From Ancylobacter sonchi (GTDB lineage Bacteria > Pseudomonadota > Alphaproteobacteria > Rhizobiales > Xanthobacteraceae), in the NCBI RefSeq assembly GCF_018390695.1, contig NZ_JAHBGF010000036.1, forward strand, positions 558,001-622,000: DNA of 64,000 bases, read 5' to 3'. Position numbers and translations under genes: made by a program. The notes under the pieces were generated by a model. It was given only the letters and a program-made list of their open reading frames with translations. It was not told the origin of the DNA and ran no database searches. Shown piece after piece: positions 59,202 through 64,000 of the stretch (position 1 is its first letter; every line of letters begins with the position of its first letter).

Positions 59202-59223
59202 CCCCGCCGCTCGGCGGGGTTTT
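59202..59223 (+). terminator. Rho-independent terminator of ctrA
   Basis: A seven-base-pair stem CCCCGCC/GGCGGGG (59202-59208 with 59213-59219) with a GCTC loop is followed by TTTT. It starts 43 bases after the ctrA stop. Confidence 0.9.
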
Positions 59224-59270
59224 GCTTGTGGCACCCTCCCCCGCCAGACCCGCGCCGGGGCGGTGCCGGG

Positions 59271-60083
59271 TCAATGCCGCATGGCGCTGACCACGATAGC
59301 CCGCAGCCGCCCCTCGATCGCCCCCGGCCCGAAGCGCGCCTTCAGCGCCGGCACCACCGCATTGGTCACTTCCTCGAGCCGGCCCGGCGCGCGCGCCTCG
59401 ATCTCGCCGCGCAGCGGCGTGCCCTGGCAGAAGGCGACGGCGAGGTCGCGGGCCGAGTGCGCCCGGCCGACATGGCTCACCACCGCGGCGGTGAAGCCGG
59501 TCAGTCCCGCGCCCGACACGTCCTCATGCAGCCGGTCGAGGCTGGAATAGCCGTGCGGCGTGCGCTCCATGAACAGCGGCGGATCCTCCGGAAACAGCGC
59601 CGTCAGCGCCTCGGTCACCGCCAGGCCGAAATCATTGGCGGCGAGCCGGTCCCACACGTTGAAGATCAGCGTCCCGCCCGGCGCCAGCACCCGGCGTACC
59701 TCCCGGAAGCCCTGCAGCTTGTCGGGCAGGAACATCACGCCGAACTGGCAGATCACGGCGTCGAACATGCCGTCGCCGAACGGCAGCGCCATGGCGTCGG
59801 CCTGCCGCCAGTCGATGCGCGGATCGTGGATGCCGCGCGCCGCCACTTCCAGCATCGCCGGGTTGAGGTCGGTGGCGGTGATATGCGCCTGCGCCGGCAG
59901 GCGTTCGGCGAAGGCGCGGGTCGCCGCGCCGGTGCCGGCGGCGGTTTCCAGCACCCGATAGGGCTCCAGCGCCGCCACGCGCGCCGCGAGATCGGCGGCG
60001 AACGGCGCGAACAGGATCGGCACCAGCAGCCTTTCGTAGATGTCGGGAATGGCGCCGGCGAAAACGCTGTCATTTCCAGGCAT
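59271..60083 (-). CDS. Class I SAM-dependent methyltransferase
   Basis: The 270-residue protein has methyltransferase motif I VLETAAGTGAATRAFAE, the acidic motif ITATDLNPAML and the post-motif DAVICQFGVMFLPDK. It resembles UbiE/Coq5-like or small-molecule methyltransferases, but the substrate cannot be read from the sequence. The ATG at 60083 has GGAGG upstream. The gene is convergent with ctrA across the terminator. Confidence 0.85.
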   Translation of the reverse strand: MPGNDSVFAGAIPDIYERLLVPILFAPFAADLAARVAALEPYRVLETAAGTGAATRAFAERLPAQAHITATDLNPAMLEVAARGIHDPRIDWRQADAMALPFGDGMFDAVICQFGVMFLPDKLQGFREVRRVLAPGGTLIFNVWDRLAANDFGLAVTEALTALFPEDPPLFMERTPHGYSSLDRLHEDVSGAGLTGFTAAVVSHVGRAHSARDLAVAFCQGTPLRGEIEARAPGRLEEVTNAVVPALKARFGPGAIEGRLRAIVVSAMRH

Positions 60084-60212
60084 GGCGGCCTCCGTAGCCT
60101 CCACTCCCCACCCGCGGGAGGCATCATAGCACGGCCACCCGCAGCCCGTCCGAGGCGCCTTCAGGCCTGTCGGGCCGGCGGCCCGGCTGGACCGCCCGCG
60201 TGCCGCAAACGT

Positions 60213-60239
60213 GAATGGCCGGGCAGTGCCCGGCCATTC
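60213..60239. terminator. Perfect 12-base-pair hairpin in the gap before the methyltransferase gene
   Basis: GAATGGCCGGGC and its exact complement enclose only three bases. It lies 132 bases downstream of the DUF305 stop on the minus strand and could end that transcript. There is no T run. Confidence 0.5.
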
Positions 60240-60371
60240 GTTGCAGGGATGGCGGAGGTGCATGGGTAGAGACCGCCGGCACCGTGGCCCCCGGTCGTGC
60301 TGTCCCCGACGCTCGGGCGGCTCGCACCGCGCAACCGCCGAGGTCAGGGTGAGATCATCACGCGGGGGTCG

Positions 60372-60788
60372 TCACTTGCCCTTCTTGGCCAGCCAGGCCT
60401 TGAGGAAGGCGATCTCGCTTTCCTGGGCCTTGATGATCTCCTCGGCGAGCTTGCGCAATTCGGGATCCTTTCCGTACTGCAGCTCGATCTTCGCCATGTC
60501 GATGGCACCCTGGTGGTGCGGGATCATGCCCTGCGCGAAGTCGACATCGGCATCGCCGGTCATCGGCATCGACATGCCCTGGTGCATGTGGGCGTTGGCG
60601 GCCTCGAAGGCCTTGGCGGACGGGCTGTCGCCGCCGGCCATGTGCGCGATGTGGTCCATGCCGGGCATCGTGCCCTGATTCATGGTGCCGTGGCTCATGC
60701 CGGGCATGGTGGAGGACTGCGCCAGCGCCGGCGCGGCAAGGACGAGAAGGCTGGCGGCGACGAGGCCACCCGTGAGCGTCTTGTTCAT
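60372..60788 (-). CDS. DUF305 (CopM-like) exported metal-associated protein
   Basis: The 138-residue product has a signal peptide (about 1-23) followed by a Met/His-rich stretch ([19 protein letters not shown]) and the DUF305 signature [16 protein letters not shown]305 proteins such as CopM bind copper in the periplasm. The ATG at 60788 has AGGA upstream. The Cys/Met-containing small membrane protein gene precedes it on the same strand, 74 bases away. Confidence 0.88.
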   Translation of the reverse strand: MNKTLTGGLVAASLLVLAAPALAQSSTMPGMSHGTMNQGTMPGMDHIAHMAGGDSPSAKAFEAANAHMHQGMSMPMTGDADVDFAQGMIPHHQGAIDMAKIELQYGKDPELRKLAEEIIKAQESEIAFLKAWLAKKGK

Positions 60789-60862
60789 GAGAGAGTTCCT
60801 GAAAGGGATCGGGACGCGCCCCGGCATGCGGCCGGCCGGCGCGAGCACAGCTCGATCGGCGT

Positions 60863-61303
60863 TCAGGCGTGTCGCGGCGGCGGGTCCGGCCGGGCGAGGC
60901 CGGTGCCGGACAGCGGTCGCGCCGGGCCGGCGGCGAGCGGCGCCGCCACGGCGAGCGGCACGACGAGCTGGGAAGCCGCGAGCGGCGGCACCATCAGGCA
61001 GGTGAGCACGCAGCACAGATGCGACAGGGCCGCCCCGCCCTCATGCGGCGCGACGGTCGAGGCGACAGCGGCCGTGTACGAAACGCTGGCGACCGAAACG
61101 CTGGCGACCGAAACCTTGGCAAGCGCCGCCTCGGCCTGCGCGGCGACGCCTTCGTGGCAGGGCATCGCCCCGGCCGCCGTACCGGTCTGGCTCATCATGC
61201 CGATCTGCGCGCCCATCGCCTGCGCGGCCGTCACCGGCCCCGTCAGGGTAAAGGCCAGCGCGATCAGCGCGGCGATCAGTCTCGCAAGGGCGATCCGGCG
61301 CAT
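60863..61303 (-). CDS. Small membrane protein, DUF2946-like, with internal repeat
   Basis: The 146-residue product has a signal or anchor helix (about 5-30), an AMPCHEG motif, a Val/Ser repeat ([14 protein letters not shown]) and a Cys cluster [11 protein letters not shown], then a Pro-rich end. It resembles DUF2946 proteins and lies upstream of a DUF305 gene, which suggests metal handling; the function is unknown. The ATG at 61303 is chosen, but a GTG at 61324 with AGGA close before it is an alternative. The repeat comes from a 15-base tandem repeat at 61080-61120. Confidence 0.6.
   Translation of the reverse strand: MRRIALARLIAALIALAFTLTGPVTAAQAMGAQIGMMSQTGTAAGAMPCHEGVAAQAEAALAKVSVASVSVASVSYTAAVASTVAPHEGGAALSHLCCVLTCLMVPPLAASQLVVPLAVAAPLAAGPARPLSGTGLARPDPPPRHA
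61080..61120. repeat. 15-base tandem repeat inside the DUF2946-like gene
   Basis: GAAACGCTGGCGACC occurs twice without change (61080-61094 and 61095-61109), followed by a partial third unit. The length of 15 keeps the frame and adds five residues per unit. Confidence 0.9.
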
Positions 61304-61394
61304 TGCCAAGAGGGAAGGTTCCACGTCCTGCTTCGGTCGATGGTGAGACTAGCACGGATGCACCCGCCGGGTCGTCTCTCGACGTTGCCGCCGT

Positions 61395-62510
61395 TCACGA
61401 AGCCGCGCGCGGTCCCCAGCCGAGGCCGGCGGCGATCAGCCGGGGCGTGTCGCCCGGCGGCAGGTGGCCGGCGAAGCCTTCCAGCCGGCCCGGCCGCCCC
61501 GTCAGCGCCAGGCACAGCGTCGCCGGCGGCGGCGGGGCGGTCGGCACGCCATAGGCGCCGACATCGTAGATTGCCACGTCGAAGCGGCCGGCGGTCAGTT
61601 CCAGCGCCCGCGCATGGTCGGCGAGCGAGACATGGTGGCCGAGCGCCCGCACCAGCGCCTGCATCTGGGCGCGTGCCGGCGTGTCGTTCATCACCAGCAG
61701 CACCCGCGCCACCGGGCGCTCGACCGCGCTGCGGCCGGGCTCCAGCACCGGGTAGCTCTGGCCGTCGGCGACGAGGCGCTGCTTGAGGCCGGCGACATCC
61801 ACCCGCCCCTCCGGCGCGAGGCCGAGCACCGCCTCGACCGGCACCGGCGTGCCCTCGCGGCCGAGACGCAGCAGGTAGGAACGGCCGGCGATCTCGCCGG
61901 GGCAACGGATCGCCTGCAGGGCGGAAAGGCTCACCGCTTCCGGCGCATGGCCGGGGCGACGCACCAGGAGATGCGCTTCCGGCGCCGCCGGGGCGGCCTT
62001 GCGGCCGAACACGCCGATGGTCATGTCGAGGATCGCCGCCTGCCGCCCGTCGGCGAGGCGGGCGACGCCGCCGATCAGCTCGGCGCAGGAGGAAGAGAAG
62101 CGGCTGCGCCAGTCGTCCGACATCAGCTGGATCTCGGCGCGGGCCTGCATCGGCTCGTCGTCGATCAGCGCGGTCGCCCGCACCTTGCCTTCGGTACCGA
62201 ACAGCACCAGCGCGCCGCGCTCCGGCGCCGTCGCGGTGGCAAGGCCGAGCCGGGAGGCCAGGCGGATCAGCGGCAGGCCGGAAGTGCCGAGCGTACCCTT
62301 GCCGGCCATGCGGGCCAGTTGCTCGAAGCGGGCGCGGCCCAGCGGCATCACATTGACGACGCGCGAGGACGGCAGGGCGAAGCGCATGCCGCCGAGGCGG
62401 AACACCAGCACGCCGATCGTGGCCTCCTCGCGCGCCGGCAACGGGCCTTGCGCGCCGGCGATGGCGCGGGCGGGAGAGGCGAGCGGGGCGAGGGATTCGA
62501 TCGGCGACAT
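61395..62510 (-). CDS. CheW-like protein with a C-terminal receiver-like domain
   Basis: The 371-residue product has a CheW-like domain at about 31-170 (IGVLVFRLGGMRFALPSSRV, LPLIRLASRLGL), a second diverged CheW-like stretch at about 180-260 and a receiver-like domain from 267. In the latter Asp316 (AIYDVGAY) could take phosphate, but the usual acidic pair is changed to ND in LLVMNDTP. Such an arrangement looks like the end of a CheA hybrid kinase without kinase or Hpt domains. chpT lies 129 bases upstream on the same strand. The ATG at 62510 is chosen; GTG at 62525 is possible. Confidence 0.7.
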   Translation of the reverse strand: MSPIESLAPLASPARAIAGAQGPLPAREEATIGVLVFRLGGMRFALPSSRVVNVMPLGRARFEQLARMAGKGTLGTSGLPLIRLASRLGLATATAPERGALVLFGTEGKVRATALIDDEPMQARAEIQLMSDDWRSRFSSSCAELIGGVARLADGRQAAILDMTIGVFGRKAAPAAPEAHLLVRRPGHAPEAVSLSALQAIRCPGEIAGRSYLLRLGREGTPVPVEAVLGLAPEGRVDVAGLKQRLVADGQSYPVLEPGRSAVERPVARVLLVMNDTPARAQMQALVRALGHHVSLADHARALELTAGRFDVAIYDVGAYGVPTAPPPPATLCLALTGRPGRLEGFAGHLPPGDTPRLIAAGLGWGPRAAS

Positions 62511-62639
62511 GACGGAACCGGCCACTCTTAGCGGAAGCGAAACTCCCTTTCGGGGGTATCGCCGAGTGTGCGCCGGTCAACGTTAACGGCTTCTGAAGAT
62601 CGCGGACCGAGGGTCAGCCCAGCCGCGCAGGGGCCGCGT

Positions 62640-63275
62640 TCAGGCCGCCACCGCCTCGATCAGCACCGCCTCGCCATCCATGGCGAAGGTGATGGCGACC
62701 CCGACCTCGCGGGCGAGCAGGCCGGTATAATGCGGCTGGATGGCATGGGCGTCGACCTGCCCGTCCTCCGGCACCTGCCCGGCGAGCAGGGTGGGCAGGT
62801 GCGCGGGAATGCGCGCATGGCTTCCCTCGGTACGCAGCCGGAAGCCGTCATCGCTGCCGGCGACATGGATGCGCCCGCCGCGGGGAATGGTCGCGCCGGC
62901 GACCAGCAGCAGGTTGAGCAGCAGCTTCACCCGGTTCTTCGGCAGCAGCGCGCGAGGCACCTGCCAGTCGAGGCTGGTGCGGTCGTCCTGGATGAAGCCG
63001 CGCGCGACGTTCTCGGCGTCGCCGGTGTCGATCTGCGCCCCCGCCGAGCCGGCGGCGCCGAAGGCCAGGCGGCAGAACTGCAGCCGGGCCGAGGCCTGGC
63101 GCGCGCTCTTGGCGATCAGCTCCAGCGCGAACTGCTTCATCGAGGGATCGTCCTCGTCCTCCAGCACCTCCAGCCCGTTGACGATGGCGCCCACCGGGCT
63201 GATCACGTCGTGGCACACGCGCGAGCACAGCAGCGCGGCGAGGTCGAGCTTGTCGAGGTCGATGGCGGTCGTCAT
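62640..63275 (-). CDS. chpT: Histidine phosphotransferase ChpT
   Basis: ChpT carries phosphate from the kinase CckA to CtrA and CpdR. The 211-residue protein has the phosphotransfer His22 in LAALLCSRVCHDVISPVGAI and a degenerate kinase-like C-terminal half (about 85-211) that lacks ATP-binding motifs, as in the family. The ATG at 63275 has GGAG upstream. It is divergent from the EipA gene and precedes the CheW-receiver gene. Confidence 0.93.
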   Translation of the reverse strand: MTTAIDLDKLDLAALLCSRVCHDVISPVGAIVNGLEVLEDEDDPSMKQFALELIAKSARQASARLQFCRLAFGAAGSAGAQIDTGDAENVARGFIQDDRTSLDWQVPRALLPKNRVKLLLNLLLVAGATIPRGGRIHVAGSDDGFRLRTEGSHARIPAHLPTLLAGQVPEDGQVDAHAIQPHYTGLLAREVGVAITFAMDGEAVLIEAVAA

Positions 63276-63595
63276 CGCGGCTCCGTCACGGCAAGGCGAA
63301 AGGACAGGCCCGCCCGCGAATCGCAGGGCATGCGGCGCGAGCGGATCAGGAGGCGGTGATACACCGCACCCGCCGCCGCGCCAACCGCAAGCCGGCAACC
63401 GGGAGCCTCCAACCGCCATCCGGTGGCGTGCGCGACGGGTATGCGGCGATCACGAAGCGCCGGGCGGAAGCAGCTCTGCCTTCCTGTCGCCGCGCCGCGT
63501 GTTAATGATACGTTGGGATTCGCCCGTCCACCGTCTCCCGCGAGCCGCACGATCCACACATCAGACGTCAGCCCGTCGCCAATGTGAGACCGCCC
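63276..63595. promoter_or_regulatory. Divergent control region between chpT and eipA
   Basis: These 320 bases hold two divergent promoters and no gene. A TTAA-N7-TTGG sequence at 63502-63516 resembles the CtrA box (TTAA-N7-TTAA), and GANTC sites lie at 63318 and 63518. Confidence 0.5.
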
Positions 63596-64000
63596 ATGCC
63601 GACCTTGCGCGCCCTTCTCGCCTGCCTGTCGCTCCTGGTGCTGCCTGCCCTCGCCTCCCCGGCGGCGGCGCAATACCAGCAGCAGCCGCAACAGTCCGGC
63701 GGCACCTATTCCACCGACGAGCTGGTCTCACGCGGCCACGGCTTCTTCGGTGAGGTCTCGCGCGGCCTCGCCTTGTCGATCGAGAAGGCGGTCGGCCAGT
63801 GGGGCCAGCCCAATGGCTACATTCTCGGCCAGGAGGGCGGCGGCGCCTTCGTCGGCGGCCTGCGCTACGGCGAGGGCACGCTCTATACCCGCAACGCCGG
63901 CGACCTGAAGGTGTTCTGGCAGGGGCCCTCGCTCGGATGGGACTTCGGAGGCGACGGCGCCCGCACCATGATCCTGGTGTACAACCTCAATTCCATCAAC
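63596..64000 (+). CDS. eipA: EipA-like exported protein (DUF1134), 3' end cut off by the window
   Basis: EipA is a periplasmic protein needed for envelope integrity in Brucella, where its gene is a CtrA target. The 135 visible residues have a signal peptide (about 1-25, ending AAAQ), a Gln/Pro/Gly linker and the conserved DUF1134 start FGEVSRGLALSIEKAVGQWG, then GYILGQEGGGAFVGGLRYGEG and VFWQGPSLGWDFGGDGART. The frame is still open at base 64000. The symbol is by homology. Confidence 0.85.
   Translation, partial: MPTLRALLACLSLLVLPALASPAAAQYQQQPQQSGGTYSTDELVSRGHGFFGEVSRGLALSIEKAVGQWGQPNGYILGQEGGGAFVGGLRYGEGTLYTRNAGDLKVFWQGPSLGWDFGGDGARTMILVYNLNSIN

Noticed and set aside
60240..60371. A tRNA or small RNA gene near the strong hairpin
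   Set aside because: No cloverleaf, no TTC loop and no CCA end can be found; only the single hairpin stands out.

Overview
The window is a high-GC chromosomal segment from an alphaproteobacterium, most likely of the order Hyphomicrobiales (Rhizobiales). The pointers are the CtrA and ChpT cell-cycle proteins, the alphaproteobacterial form of FliJ, a BA14K-family protein, an EipA/DUF1134 protein, an oxygen-dependent cobalamin pathway (CobG, CobN) and the general amino-acid type binding protein. The genus is not settled by the sequence; a Xanthobacteraceae-like organism (Ancylobacter, Starkeya or Xanthobacter) is my guess. I see no phage, insertion sequence, CRISPR array, rRNA or tRNA.

Layout. 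1-4.6 kb: Kdo synthesis (kdsB, cut by the window edge, and kdsA), a GlcG/HbpS-like protein, a BA14K protein, an orphan amino-acid binding protein and an L,D-transpeptidase. 4.8-12.2 kb: a complete D-xylose locus with xylA-xylB and a LacI-type regulator on the minus strand and the xylFHG transporter divergent. 12.5-15.1 kb: a copper-related trio (DUF2946-like protein, PCu(A)C chaperone, PepSY membrane protein). 15.2-18.4 kb: a one-domain ModE-like regulator convergent with modABC, with a ModE-like dyad before modA. 19.3-31.2 kb: a glycogen operon, glgP-glgB-glgC-glgA followed by one gene that fuses GlgX to MalQ.

31.3-50.1 kb: about 18 kb of aerobic cobalamin synthesis. Two cobalamin riboswitches face away from each other. 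The minus-strand one leads cobW-cobN-cobG-cobH-cobI-cobJ, then cobL-cobE-cobM-cobB, with cobK on the opposite strand. The plus-strand one leads cbtB-cbtA (cobalt uptake), cobP, cobO, a TM2 gene and cobQ, with cobD convergent. cobA, cobF, cobS, cobT, cobU, cobV and cobC are not here. cobN carries an in-frame insertion of a palindromic repeat, and a relative of that repeat lies in the gene-free stretch near 52.9 kb.

50.2-57.9 kb: recQ, an exported SRPBCC protein, a YVTN beta-propeller, a TPMT-like methyltransferase, a zinc-ribbon membrane protein, an orphan cysA, a GNAT acetyltransferase and fliJ. 58.4-64 kb: ctrA behind a promoter region with six GANTC methylation sites, a methyltransferase, a DUF305 protein and a metal-related small protein, a CheW-plus-receiver protein, chpT and the start of eipA. 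ChpT passes phosphate to CtrA in related bacteria, so this end holds part of the cell-cycle phosphorelay and probable CtrA targets (fliJ, eipA).
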